A stretch of DNA of 16,587 bases from an uncultured Desulfobacterales bacterium (GCA_937925895.1 CALANC010000113.1:1-16587); one strand, 5' to 3'. Counted from the first letter of the stretch, positions 1-7,735 are shown. Program-made: numbers and translations. The notes: generated by a model not told the origin, from the letters alone.

Positions 1-759
1 CTGGATCGCAGCATATCTCATGGCAGAATCCGACAATTTTTATATAAACGATGGAATCACTCCATTGGCAATGCGCGGCAGTGCAACAACCGCATGAAGG
101 TTCTTGGAGTTCTTTATATATTAGCGTTTACGCTGATCCTATCGCTGATCGGTTACGATTTGGTGATGAGCATGGATCCCCACTGGTACTCCACCCTGTT
201 CGGAGCGTACACGTTTGTTAAAGCGTTTTATGTAGGGTTGGGAGGGCTGATTATCTTCGCATCCATACTCCATTTATCTCCAGAAATTGAGTTTAATCTA
301 GCGCCTTCACAGTTCCATGATATGGGCAAACTCTTTTTTGCCTTTTGTCTGGTTTGGGCCGACTTTTTCTACGTCCAGCTAGTGGTCATCTGGTATGGTA
401 ACATTTCCGAAGAGACAGCCTACGTCATAGAACGCACCATGACGCCACCCTGGAATGGTCTGGCCTGGTTTGTCTTTATCATCTGCTTCATCATACCGTT
501 TATCATACTTTTGAATAAGAAAATCAAAACAAAGCCCCAGTTTATGAGCATCCTCTGTACGGTAGTTATCATGGGAATCTGGCTGGAACATCTTTTGCTC
601 ATAGGACCGGCGTTGACTCAACACTCGTCATCTTTGCCGCTGGGTTTGGCTGACGGTTTAATTTTTTTGGGCTTTTTGGGTTTAATCGTGTTAGCTGTAA
701 CGTTTTTTCTGAACCTGTTTCCAGAATTTATCAGGGCTAAAAAAGGGGAGGTGATCTGA
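1..759 (+). CDS. actF: ACIII subunit ActF-like quinol oxidoreductase membrane protein (5' truncated)
   Basis: The reading frame is open from base 1, so the gene begins upstream of the window and only about 252 C-terminal residues are seen. It is a polytopic membrane protein with at least five or six hydrophobic segments. The stretch YDLVMSMDPHWYSTLFGAY, followed later by HDMGKLFFAF and VVIWYGNISEET, matches what I know of the NrfD/ActF-type integral membrane subunit of alternative complex III, which takes part in quinol oxidation in the cytoplasmic membrane. Its TGA stop overlaps the ATG of the next gene by one base (TGATG), so translation is probably coupled. ActC is a related paralogue. I prefer ActF because the DPHW-FST-like motif and the HD-GK motif occur together and because the protein is short downstream of them. 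The other ACIII subunits (ActB, C, D) would be expected just upstream. Confidence 0.82.
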   Translation: MDRSISHGRIRQFLYKRWNHSIGNARQCNNRMKVLGVLYILAFTLILSLIGYDLVMSMDPHWYSTLFGAYTFVKAFYVGLGGLIIFASILHLSPEIEFNLAPSQFHDMGKLFFAFCLVWADFFYVQLVVIWYGNISEETAYVIERTMTPPWNGLAWFVFIICFIIPFIILLNKKIKTKPQFMSILCTVVIMGIWLEHLLLIGPALTQHSSSLPLGLADGLIFLGFLGLIVLAVTFFLNLFPEFIRAKKGEVI

Positions 760-1352
760 TGGAAATATTGATCACCACCATAACACTCGCAACCCTGCTG
801 ATTGTTTTGTTTATCTTTGTTAGAAGCAGCCTGCAATCGCTGAGGCGCAATATCGGTCCTCTGCTGTTGAGCATCTGCAGCACGGCCTTGGTGATCTTAT
901 TTTTGTTTTTTTTCTACGCAACACCGGGTACAGATATCGGGGCCGAGCAACCGATTCCATTTAGCCATCGCGTTCATTCCGGGGTGAAAAACATACAGTG
1001 TCAGTACTGCCATCCCTATGTAAGTTACTCGCGGCACCCCGGACTGCCGCCGGTAGAAAAATGCCTGCACTGTCACAAATATATCATCGCCCGGCATCCC
1101 TGGATTCTTAAGGAACACGAATACTATAACACCCGGACGCCGACCCCCTGGCGCAAAGCCAATTACCTGGCTGAACACGTGCTGTTTAACCACCAGCGAC
1201 ACATTCGCAAAGAGATTCTCTGCAAGGAATGTCATGGGGCGGTAGAAACCTACGATCGCATTAAAGGGGAACATTTTTACATGGGTTTTTGCATCGAATG
1301 CCATCAAAAGAAAAATGCAAACCTGGACTGTTGGCTCGCATGTCACAGTTAA
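759..1352 (+). CDS. actA: ActA-like membrane-anchored pentaheme cytochrome c
   Basis: A 197-residue protein with two N-terminal hydrophobic segments (about residues 3-22 and 33-53) followed by a periplasmic heme domain. There are four canonical CXXCH sites (C81-H85, C102-H106, C155-H159, C178-H182) and a fifth cysteine-histidine site at the C-terminus with three intervening residues (C191-WLA-C195-H196). QPIPFSHRVH before the first heme and FNHQRHI before the third resemble the FSH...H and FNH..H segments of ActA, the pentaheme electron-transfer subunit of alternative complex III. It starts inside the stop codon of actF, so it belongs to the same operon. In usual act clusters actA comes first; here it follows actF. 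It would relay electrons from the ACIII core to the downstream oxidase. A generic class III cytochrome is the alternative reading, but the context favours ActA. Confidence 0.8.
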   Translation: MEILITTITLATLLIVLFIFVRSSLQSLRRNIGPLLLSICSTALVILFLFFFYATPGTDIGAEQPIPFSHRVHSGVKNIQCQYCHPYVSYSRHPGLPPVEKCLHCHKYIIARHPWILKEHEYYNTRTPTPWRKANYLAEHVLFNHQRHIRKEILCKECHGAVETYDRIKGEHFYMGFCIECHQKKNANLDCWLACHS

Positions 1353-1360
1353 ACACTGTT

Positions 1361-1446
1361 CGGCAGGAAGCCGGAGTGAAGCTCCCCGCCCTAAAGGGCG
1401 GAGGTTCTGCCATTCGGCAGTGCTTCGCGGCGGGGGAGCAAGCCGG
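1361..1446. repeat. Structured GC-rich insert with nested hairpins between actA and ccoN
   Basis: The 144-base gap between actA and ccoN breaks an otherwise gapless operon and is full of inverted repeats. CCGCCC (1386-1391) and GGGCGG (1396-1401) form a perfect 6-bp stem with a TAAA loop. CTGCC (1407-1411) and GGCAG (1416-1420) form a second stem. The arm at 1381-1390 also pairs with 1429-1439 (one bulged G), so alternative folds compete. TTCGGCAG occurs twice (1359 and 1413), as does AAGCCGG (1368 and 1440). Such hairpins resemble REP-like sequences or the subterminal hairpins of IS200/IS605-family elements, but no transposase is present. It could also act as an intra-operonic processing or attenuation site. 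Confidence 0.6.
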
Positions 1447-1496
1447 TCAAAAAAGAAATTTTTGAGAAGGATACCGTATAAAGGATTATTGGGCCC

Positions 1497-2867
1497 ATGG
1501 AAATAGACACCGGCATGGAGCAGGAAATCAACAAGGCCGCCATTGCCTTCAGTCTTACCTCAGCGCTGTGGTTTGCTCTGGCCACCTCAATGGGAATGGT
1601 GGCTGCCGGCTATCTGATCGCTCCTGATTTTATGGCCAACATCGGTTGGCTTCAATTCGGGCGCATCAGGCCCATTCACGTCAACCTGGTGCTGTTCGGC
1701 TTTGTCACTCCCGGCCTGCTGGCCGCAGCTTTTTATTATGTGCCCAAACTGGGTCGAACCCAACTTTTCAGCCAGAAACTCGGCGTATACAACGCCATAT
1801 TATGGAACATTACTATTGCCATCGGGGTCGTCACCTTGTCGGCCGGTTACACTCAGGGTCGGGAGTATGCCGAGCTAATCTGGCCGGTCGACATGTTGAT
1901 CGTTATCAACTTCGCTCTGGTGATCGTCAATCTGGTGATGACGGTGCGCTCCCGCAAAGAGCCCATTCTGTATGTTTCCATCTGGTATGCCCTGGCCGCT
2001 GTGGTACTAACCGCCACAACCTACTGCCTCGGCAATGTTATCTGGAAACCGTCCAGCGGCGCTCTGGTCGGGATCCAGGATGCTATTCTGCTGTGGTTTT
2101 ACGGGCACAACATTTTCGGTCTGCTGCTGACCCCGCTGTCGTTGGGTGTGGCCTACTACGTCATCCCCAAGGTGACGCGCAATCCGCTCTACAGTCATAG
2201 CCTCTCCCTCGTCGGGTTCTGGGGGTTGCTCGTGGTTTACACCCACATCGGCACCCACCACCTGCTGCAGGTGCCGGTGCCCACCTGGCTGAAGGTCATC
2301 TCCATTGTCGACAGCGTTGCCATGGTCATTCCGGTCATGGTTTTCCTAATCAATATCTGGTATACGGTCAAAGGAAAGGTGGGTGAAATTCATGCGGATG
2401 TGGCCGGCAAGTTCGTGTTTGCCGGCACCATTTTTTACTTTTTCGTCAATATTCAGGGTTCAATGATGGCCCTGCCACAGGTCCAGCGGGTCACTCATTT
2501 CAACAACTGGGTGGTCGGTCATGCCCATCTCGGGGTTTTGGCGTTTGCCGGTATGACCGCTCTCGGCGGTATGTATTATGTACTGCCGAAAATATCCGGC
2601 AAGCCGCTTTACAGTCATTTTCTGGCCGATCTGCAGTACTGGCTGGTGCTTATCGGTAGCGGGGGCTTTACAGTGGTGTTGACGATCGTCGGATTGATTC
2701 AAGGAAATGCCTGGCTCAACGGCGAAACGGTATATCGTGTCCTTCCGGCAATTCAAATATATTACGTCCTGCGGGTAGCCATCGGTTTTCTGATCCTCAG
2801 CGGCGCTTACATCGGCTTGTACAATATTGTCAGAACGATTTTTTTCAACCCCGGAGCAAAAGCATGA
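1497..2867 (+). CDS. ccoN: cbb3-type cytochrome c oxidase catalytic subunit I (CcoN)
   Basis: A 456-residue polytopic membrane protein of the heme-copper oxidase superfamily, which reduces O2 to water. Ligands expected for cbb3 enzymes are visible: H61 in RPIHVNL for the low-spin heme, H204 in WFYGHN and H254-H255 in GTHH for CuB, and H342/H344 in VVGHAHLG for the hemes. Y248 in VVYTHIGTHH occupies the place of the cross-linked active-site tyrosine of cbb3 enzymes. Length is close to that of normal CcoN. The ATG at 1497 follows an AAAGGA about 11 bases upstream, and no earlier in-frame start looks better. The stop overlaps the start of the next gene (ATGA), so the two are translationally coupled. 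Confidence 0.95.
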   Translation: MEIDTGMEQEINKAAIAFSLTSALWFALATSMGMVAAGYLIAPDFMANIGWLQFGRIRPIHVNLVLFGFVTPGLLAAAFYYVPKLGRTQLFSQKLGVYNAILWNITIAIGVVTLSAGYTQGREYAELIWPVDMLIVINFALVIVNLVMTVRSRKEPILYVSIWYALAAVVLTATTYCLGNVIWKPSSGALVGIQDAILLWFYGHNIFGLLLTPLSLGVAYYVIPKVTRNPLYSHSLSLVGFWGLLVVYTHIGTHHLLQVPVPTWLKVISIVDSVAMVIPVMVFLINIWYTVKGKVGEIHADVAGKFVFAGTIFYFFVNIQGSMMALPQVQRVTHFNNWVVGHAHLGVLAFAGMTALGGMYYVLPKISGKPLYSHFLADLQYWLVLIGSGGFTVVLTIVGLIQGNAWLNGETVYRVLPAIQIYYVLRVAIGFLILSGAYIGLYNIVRTIFFNPGAKA

Positions 2868-3802
2868 GTCAGGAAATGACACCAAAAGCAATCATTTTCG
2901 GATCGTTGCTCATCCTTGCAGCGGTGACTTTTGTCGTGGTTTTATGGCCCTACACCCATCGGCATACGGCTCCATCGGAAATTTATCGACAGCGAACAGC
3001 TCTGGAGGAGAGTGGGCGTAAAATATACCTGGCCAACGGTTGTGTCTACTGTCACAGCCAGTCCATCCGAACCATCGACTGGGGGCACGGTGCGGAAAGG
3101 ATCGCCCAGGCCGGGGATTATATCAGCGACGAGCCCGTTGCGCTGGGGTCGGCGCGCACCGGGGTGGATCTTTCACAAGAAGGCGGCGAACATCCGGACG
3201 ACTGGCACATTGCCCACTTTATCAATCCCCGCTACACCCGACCGAATTCAATCATGCCGCCGTTTGAGTGGCTGGGAATGGAAAACATAAAAAGCCTTAC
3301 GGCTTACATACAGAGTCTCGGTATGAAGGGTGCCGACAAGCGCATGCAAAGGCAACGCCACTGGAAGGAACAGGTTGCCACAGCTTACGAAGCCGGTCCG
3401 GCGCACAATATCAGATGGTTAGCCGAGCATGTTCCCGAGGGGTGGCGCAACATCCCCAATCCCTACCCGACCACACCGGCGGGTCTGGCAAGGGGACACA
3501 AAATTTACCAGGATTTTTGTCTGGGTTGTCACAGTCCAATCGGCGACGGTATGGGCCCTGCTCAGCCCTGGATTTATCCACCACCCCTTAATTTCACCAT
3601 ACTCAAGGGCAGAGAAATCTCCGGGGGGATCATCTATTATCAGATCATGAACGGTATTACCGGATCGGCCATGCCTTATTTCAAGAAAGAATTGGAGTCG
3701 GAAAAAATCTGGGACGTGGGCAACTACGTCGCTGAATACTTCATCAATCAAAGCGATGCCAACACCGAACCCAAGGGGATCGATGCGTCCTACGAACCCT
3801 GA
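2864..3802 (+). CDS. ccoO: CcoO fused to a C-terminal CcoP-like cytochrome c domain
   Basis: A 312-residue diheme protein with one N-terminal membrane helix (about residues 8-29). The first half is CcoO: heme site C60-VY-C63-H64 followed by SQ, and IMPPF (M131) as probable axial methionine. The second half (about residues 180-295) is a further monoheme domain with C219-LG-C222-H223 and SAMPYF (M270), similar to a CcoP heme domain. Normal CcoO has about 200 residues and a single heme, so this is a fusion that appears to carry part of the job of CcoP. It starts within the ccoN stop. No separate diheme CcoP is found in the window. The heme domains would sit in the periplasm and feed electrons to CcoN. 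Confidence 0.9.
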   Translation: MSQEMTPKAIIFGSLLILAAVTFVVVLWPYTHRHTAPSEIYRQRTALEESGRKIYLANGCVYCHSQSIRTIDWGHGAERIAQAGDYISDEPVALGSARTGVDLSQEGGEHPDDWHIAHFINPRYTRPNSIMPPFEWLGMENIKSLTAYIQSLGMKGADKRMQRQRHWKEQVATAYEAGPAHNIRWLAEHVPEGWRNIPNPYPTTPAGLARGHKIYQDFCLGCHSPIGDGMGPAQPWIYPPPLNFTILKGREISGGIIYYQIMNGITGSAMPYFKKELESEKIWDVGNYVAEYFINQSDANTEPKGIDASYEP

Positions 3803-3908
3803 GTTGGATGATTCGTTAAACAGTTGAGTGGATAAATCGTTAAATAGTTTTAAACCAATCAGCAAATCAACCATTTAAACAATAAAGAAATTAACCAATT
3901 AAAAAACA
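3803..3908. repeat. AT-rich low-complexity repeat patch between ccoO and ccoS
   Basis: The 106-base gap consists of degenerate short repeats. ATTCGTTAAACAGTT (3811-3825) recurs as AATCGTTAAATAGTT (3835-3849) at 24-base spacing with three differences. The second half (CCAATC, CAACCATTTAAAC, TTAACCAATT) reads like the opposite-strand version of the same pattern, so the patch is a loose palindrome that could fold. It contains no Shine-Dalgarno sequence for the next gene. I see no promoter that I would defend. Confidence 0.5.
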
Positions 3909-4181
3909 ATGTATTTTCCTTATTTCATCGCCTACATGACGGCAGGTTTTATTATCAGCATTTTGGTATTTCTGTGGGCTTTGAAAACAGGTCAATTTAA
4001 AGATCAGCAACGGGCCCGTTTTCTGCCGCTGTATGGCGACGTCGAGTCCGAACCGGCCAGAACTTCAAGGTTAAACCGCATCGGCGCATATGTTTTGTTT
4101 GGAATCGTCTGTTCGGGTTTGCTGGCCAGCGCCGTTTTCGTTCTTTTTGTGCTGATAAAATCTTCAGCGATGAACGGATAA
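3909..4181 (+). CDS. ccoS: CcoS-like cbb3 oxidase assembly protein with an extra C-terminal helix
   Basis: A 90-residue membrane protein. The first helix (about residues 5-25) runs into FLWALKTGQFKDQQRARFLPL, which resembles the W-x(2-3)-SGQF-D signature of CcoS, a small protein needed for maturation (cofactor insertion) of cbb3 oxidases. Classical CcoS is about 50-70 residues with one helix; here a second helix follows (about residues 61-84). The start is uncertain: no Shine-Dalgarno sequence precedes the ATG at 3909, and the next ATG (residue 10) has none either. Position between ccoO and other oxidase genes supports the assignment. Confidence 0.7.
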   Translation: MYFPYFIAYMTAGFIISILVFLWALKTGQFKDQQRARFLPLYGDVESEPARTSRLNRIGAYVLFGIVCSGLLASAVFVLFVLIKSSAMNG

Positions 4182-4226
4182 CGACCGCGATGATGATGAA
4201 CATCGTTAATCCTAAGGTGAAGAGGC

Positions 4227-4502
4227 ATGCGTTATTTTAATTTGCTGAACATTCAACATTTTGTGCTGTATTTTTTCCCGGCATTCATCACCTTGCTGTT
4301 GATTGCCATCGCCCTGAAATTCAGTTATTTTCACAGCAAAGATTCCGAAGAAAAACTCACCCGGATCACCCATCGTTATCCGCTGGGTATCGAGGAGCGC
4401 GACGCGCCGTTTCCTTTGGTTCTCTTGCTTATTATTCTGGGAACGGTTATCTGGGTGTTTGGTTACATTCTCATGATCGGTTTGTTGGGGATTAAGATCT
4501 GA
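4227..4502 (+). CDS. Small two-helix protein resembling the CcoP N-terminal (FixP_N) domain
   Basis: A 91-residue protein with two hydrophobic segments (about 12-31 and 62-86). Between them is YPLGIEERDAPFPL, immediately followed by the second helix. This resembles the FixP_N signature of CcoP (an acidic GIEE-x-D-N-P-L-P motif just before a membrane helix). It has no CXXCH, so it carries no heme. I infer that it is the membrane anchor of CcoP encoded as a free-standing gene, while a CcoP-like heme domain is fused to CcoO. A GTGAAGAGG ribosome-binding region sits just before the ATG. The resemblance is in one motif only, so this needs a profile search. Confidence 0.55.
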   Translation: MRYFNLLNIQHFVLYFFPAFITLLLIAIALKFSYFHSKDSEEKLTRITHRYPLGIEERDAPFPLVLLLIILGTVIWVFGYILMIGLLGIKI

Positions 4503-4503
4503 T

Positions 4504-4734
4504 ATGGATACGCAGGTTCAAAAAAAGAGCTTTGCGGTGACGACGTGGATCGTTATCATTCTCCTGGCGTTATTTATTCTGTTTAAGGGGGCGCTGTCTT
4601 TTCTCGTGGTCGGTGACATGGGTCAGCCGGATTGGGCTTTCCGGCCCGTTCCGGATGTGCCCGGAGAATCGCCTTATGCGATTTACGAACCACTGCCTTT
4701 TCCCCAACACGTAAAAGGAGCCGAGGGGGAATAA
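4504..4734 (+). CDS. Unrecognised single-helix membrane protein in the oxidase operon
   Basis: A 76-residue protein with one N-terminal membrane helix (about residues 11-35) and a short proline-rich, presumably periplasmic tail (QPDWAFRPVPDVPGESPYA and so on). No heme site, no cysteine and no recognised domain. It starts one base after the stop of the preceding gene and ends directly against the next ATG (TAAATG), so it is co-translated with its neighbours. Its place between a FixP_N-like anchor and an ActE-like cytochrome suggests an accessory or structural role in the quinol-oxidase assembly, but that is only guilt by association. Confidence 0.6.
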   Translation: MDTQVQKKSFAVTTWIVIILLALFILFKGALSFLVVGDMGQPDWAFRPVPDVPGESPYAIYEPLPFPQHVKGAEGE

Positions 4735-5253
4735 ATGAAGCGAATTGTGATCCTAACTTTGTTGGTAGCCGTAGCTCTCACTACAGCCTACCTCATCCTT
4801 ACTATTTATGATAAAAATATGAAGTTCGGCCGTATGTGGGAAACTCCGGCCGTTCGGCCACATGAAGAAAAACTTTTAGTGATGGAATCGGGTGTGGTTC
4901 CCTTTTACGAAGGCGAGCTGATCTATAAAAGGGCCGAGGGAGAAGATTTAATTAGCCCTTTTCAAAAAACCAATCCTGAAATAATCGAATCGGGGAAGGC
5001 GTTGTATTTTACCTATTGCACTCAATGTCACGGAAAGTACTTCGATGGTAATGGAACCGTCGGCCAGAGCTTTCATCCCCTTCCCACCGACTTGAGAAGT
5101 AAAAAAGTCCAGTCACAATCGGAAGGTGTCTTGTTCAAATCTATCAGTTACGGCGTGCCCGATGGAAGACAACCACCGCTTGCGACAACCATTCGTATTC
5201 AGGACCGCTGGAAAATTATTGCTTTCCTGAAATCCTTACCTCCCCATAATTAA
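4735..5253 (+). CDS. actE: ActE-like membrane-anchored monoheme cytochrome c
   Basis: A 172-residue protein with an N-terminal helix or uncleaved signal (residues 3-24) and one heme site, C95-TQ-C98-H99, in a class I cytochrome c fold. The segment METPAV-like (WETPAVRPHEE, residues 35-45) followed by GVVPF resembles the RPHEE and VP segments of ActE, the monoheme subunit of alternative complex III. The C-terminal WKIIAFLKSL is the usual final helix of such cytochromes. The loop that normally supplies the axial methionine (M-P-x-A) reads GRQPPLA here, with Q146 at that position, and there is no methionine after the heme site at all. The gene abuts its neighbours on both sides. A generic cytochrome c is the alternative. 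Confidence 0.72.
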   Translation: MKRIVILTLLVAVALTTAYLILTIYDKNMKFGRMWETPAVRPHEEKLLVMESGVVPFYEGELIYKRAEGEDLISPFQKTNPEIIESGKALYFTYCTQCHGKYFDGNGTVGQSFHPLPTDLRSKKVQSQSEGVLFKSISYGVPDGRQPPLATTIRIQDRWKIIAFLKSLPPHN

Positions 5254-5254
5254 C

Positions 5255-7735
5255 ATGCGTGCCGATTTTATACCCTGCGACTTATGTGGTCTTCCTGTTG
5301 GTAAAAGCAAGCAAAAATCCATATTTATGGAAACGACCTATCGTTTCTGCTGCCTGGGATGCAGACAGGTCTTTAACATCCTGTGGGAAGCATCTGACTC
5401 GGAGGATCCCGCCCGATTCAGAGAAACCGAACTTTTTAAAAAATGCCGGGACATGGGCATCATTCCCGGCTCTGAGGACGACCAGGCGAAAATAGAGACA
5501 GGCAAATCAGCATCCGAATCGAACAGTTCCACTTCCTTCGCCGGCGTTGAGTCCGTCGGCCAGGCGCTTCCTCTCAACCTGCAGATCACCGGGATGTGGT
5601 GCCTCGCGTGTTCCTGGATGCTGGAAGAAATCCTAAAAAAAATACCCGGAATCACGGACGTCTCCTGCAATTTTTCTACCGACAGGCTCCGGTGTGAATA
5701 TGATCCAATGAAGTCATCTCCGGATCAAATCATCGCCGCAATCAACCGTATCGGTTACCAGGCGTCAATTCCCGGTGAAACATTTGAATCCAATCTAAAA
5801 AAAAAGGAATTTATCCGGTTTGCTTTTTCGGCCTTTCTCACCGCCAATGTAATGATGCTATCTTTTGCGCTTTATTCCGGGTTTTTCATCCAGCTTACCC
5901 CGGAAGCCGTTTATAAGCTTTCTTGGCCCATTTTTTTTCTGACCGGCGTTGTTCTCCTGTACGGCGGCGCTCCAATTTATCAAAGAGCCTGGACCGGTTT
6001 TTCCACCGCAGCGTTCGGAATGGAAACACTGATCACCATCGGCGCTTGCAGTGCGTTTCTTTACAGCACATTTAACCTGCTTTCCGGAAGTATTCATCTT
6101 TTTTTTGATACCGCCGCCGTGCTGATAACCCTGACGCTGCTGGGGAAAAACATCGAAAGAAAAGCCCTGGATTCTATTCATGAAGATCTCAAAAACTTCT
6201 TCTCTCTCAAACCGACAAAGGCAAAGCGCTGCAGCACAGAATTCCCGGACGGCCGCTATGTCAGTGCCGAGTTGCTCCGGAAAGATGATGTTTTTATGAT
6301 CGAAGCCGGCGAAATTGTCCCGGCAGACGGATTGATTTTTACAGGTACCGGGTCAGTAGATGAATCATCAATTACCGGAGAAGCACGGCCCATTCAGAAA
6401 ACGTCTGGAAATCGCATCAAAAGCGGGACCCGGGTTCTTCAAGGCGCATACAGAGTTAGGGCCGAAGCTGTTGGAGGAGACTCTATTTTGGGTCAAATGA
6501 TTTTGATAATGGAAACGGCGTTGCAGCAAAAAACGCCATTGGAGGGAAAAACCGATCGTATTTTGCGCTTTTTTGTCCCCATTGTCCTGATGATAGCGGC
6601 TGCAACCGGACTAACCGTCCTGATCCCCGGTTTTAACTTTGAAAATGCACTGATACGATCCCTTACGGTCCTGGTGATCGCCTGTCCGTGTGCGTTGGGG
6701 ATTGCCATCCCCATTGCCCGCGTTGCAGGCATTTCTCTGGCGGAAAATAGAGGTGTCCTGATTAGAGATTTTTCAGCATTCGAACGGGTTGAAGATATCG
6801 ATGAGATCGTCCTCGACAAGACAGGAACACTGACCAAAGGAGATTGGGAATTGTTAGCCGTCCATGTTGCCGATTCATTTGTTAAGGAGCAGGTTCTCCA
6901 GTTGGCGGGCGCTCTTGAAAGAAAATCAGACCATTTTATTGCCACAGAAATTGTTAAACACGCTCCTGATACTGCTTCACTGTCAGGTCGACTGGATAAA
7001 ATCCGCTGTTATCAGAATGGGATTTCCGGTATAGTTGAAGGAGATGAAGTTCATATAGGATCAAAAAATTTTATCAGCAATCGTTTAAAAAACGATATGT
7101 ATCTCTCTGAGATTGATACAAATTATAAAGATTTAAATTCAACGGTGTACATGAGTTGCAGTGGCCGACTTTGTGCCTGGTTCGTTTTTGGTGATACGCT
7201 CAAAGACGGCGCGGCAAAGACCATAGAACAATTAAGAAATATGGGTTACCGCGTGTCGCTTATTTCCGGAGACGGTGATCGAACAACCCAAATCACAGGA
7301 GAGTTGTTGGGCATAAATAAAGCTTTCGGTGACAAGCTACCACAGGATAAGGCCCTTTTTATTCAAAAACTGCAAACAAGTGGAAAACAGGTCGCCATGG
7401 TGGGAGACGGAGTCAATGATGCCCCTGCTCTTGTCCAATCGGATTTGGCCATCGCTGTTCACTCCGGAAGTCATCTGGGCAAAGAAGCGGCTGACATAAC
7501 ACTCATGAGGGGCAGCCCTGAACAAATACCTGACTTTTTAAATCTAGCAAAGGTTGTGAACAGAAAGATTCATCAGAATTTGATATTTTCCTTAATTTAC
7601 AACATCATCAGCATACCCATCGCCATGAGCGGTCTATTGACGCCTCTGGTCGCCGTGTGCGCCATGCTTCTCAGCAGCCTGTCGGTGATAGGGAATACGT
7701 TGATTATGGTTAAAAGGGAACGACATTACCATTGA
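5255..7735 (+). CDS. ccoI: CcoI/FixI-type copper-transporting P1B ATPase
   Basis: An 826-residue P-type ATPase that exports copper for assembly of the cbb3 binuclear centre. Order of parts: an N-terminal cysteine-rich metal-binding domain (C8-x2-C11 and C32-C33-x2-C36), an HMA-like domain with GMWCLAC (C116, C119), membrane helices, the TGEA actuator motif, CPC in the transmembrane copper site (about residues 477-479), the phosphorylation motif DKTGT (about D521), and GDGVNDAP (about 717-724). The N-terminal cysteine domain before the HMA domain is typical of CcoI rather than CopA. The start lies one base after the actE stop. The last codons lie in a repeat that recurs upstream of ubiG. It is the last gene of the respiratory operon in view. 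Confidence 0.93.
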   Translation: MRADFIPCDLCGLPVGKSKQKSIFMETTYRFCCLGCRQVFNILWEASDSEDPARFRETELFKKCRDMGIIPGSEDDQAKIETGKSASESNSSTSFAGVESVGQALPLNLQITGMWCLACSWMLEEILKKIPGITDVSCNFSTDRLRCEYDPMKSSPDQIIAAINRIGYQASIPGETFESNLKKKEFIRFAFSAFLTANVMMLSFALYSGFFIQLTPEAVYKLSWPIFFLTGVVLLYGGAPIYQRAWTGFSTAAFGMETLITIGACSAFLYSTFNLLSGSIHLFFDTAAVLITLTLLGKNIERKALDSIHEDLKNFFSLKPTKAKRCSTEFPDGRYVSAELLRKDDVFMIEAGEIVPADGLIFTGTGSVDESSITGEARPIQKTSGNRIKSGTRVLQGAYRVRAEAVGGDSILGQMILIMETALQQKTPLEGKTDRILRFFVPIVLMIAAATGLTVLIPGFNFENALIRSLTVLVIACPCALGIAIPIARVAGISLAENRGVLIRDFSAFERVEDIDEIVLDKTGTLTKGDWELLAVHVADSFVKEQVLQLAGALERKSDHFIATEIVKHAPDTASLSGRLDKIRCYQNGISGIVEGDEVHIGSKNFISNRLKNDMYLSEIDTNYKDLNSTVYMSCSGRLCAWFVFGDTLKDGAAKTIEQLRNMGYRVSLISGDGDRTTQITGELLGINKAFGDKLPQDKALFIQKLQTSGKQVAMVGDGVNDAPALVQSDLAIAVHSGSHLGKEAADITLMRGSPEQIPDFLNLAKVVNRKIHQNLIFSLIYNIISIPIAMSGLLTPLVAVCAMLLSSLSVIGNTLIMVKRERHYH

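Noticed and set aside
897..1346. Long minus-strand frame of 149 codons opposite actA
   Set aside because: It mirrors the actA heme-protein frame; the plus strand has five heme sites and operon coupling, the minus frame has no recognisable domain.
1315..1506. Plus-strand open frame of 63 codons across the actA-ccoN gap
   Set aside because: It starts inside actA, translates the hairpin-rich insert, has no family resemblance, and overlaps the ccoN start.
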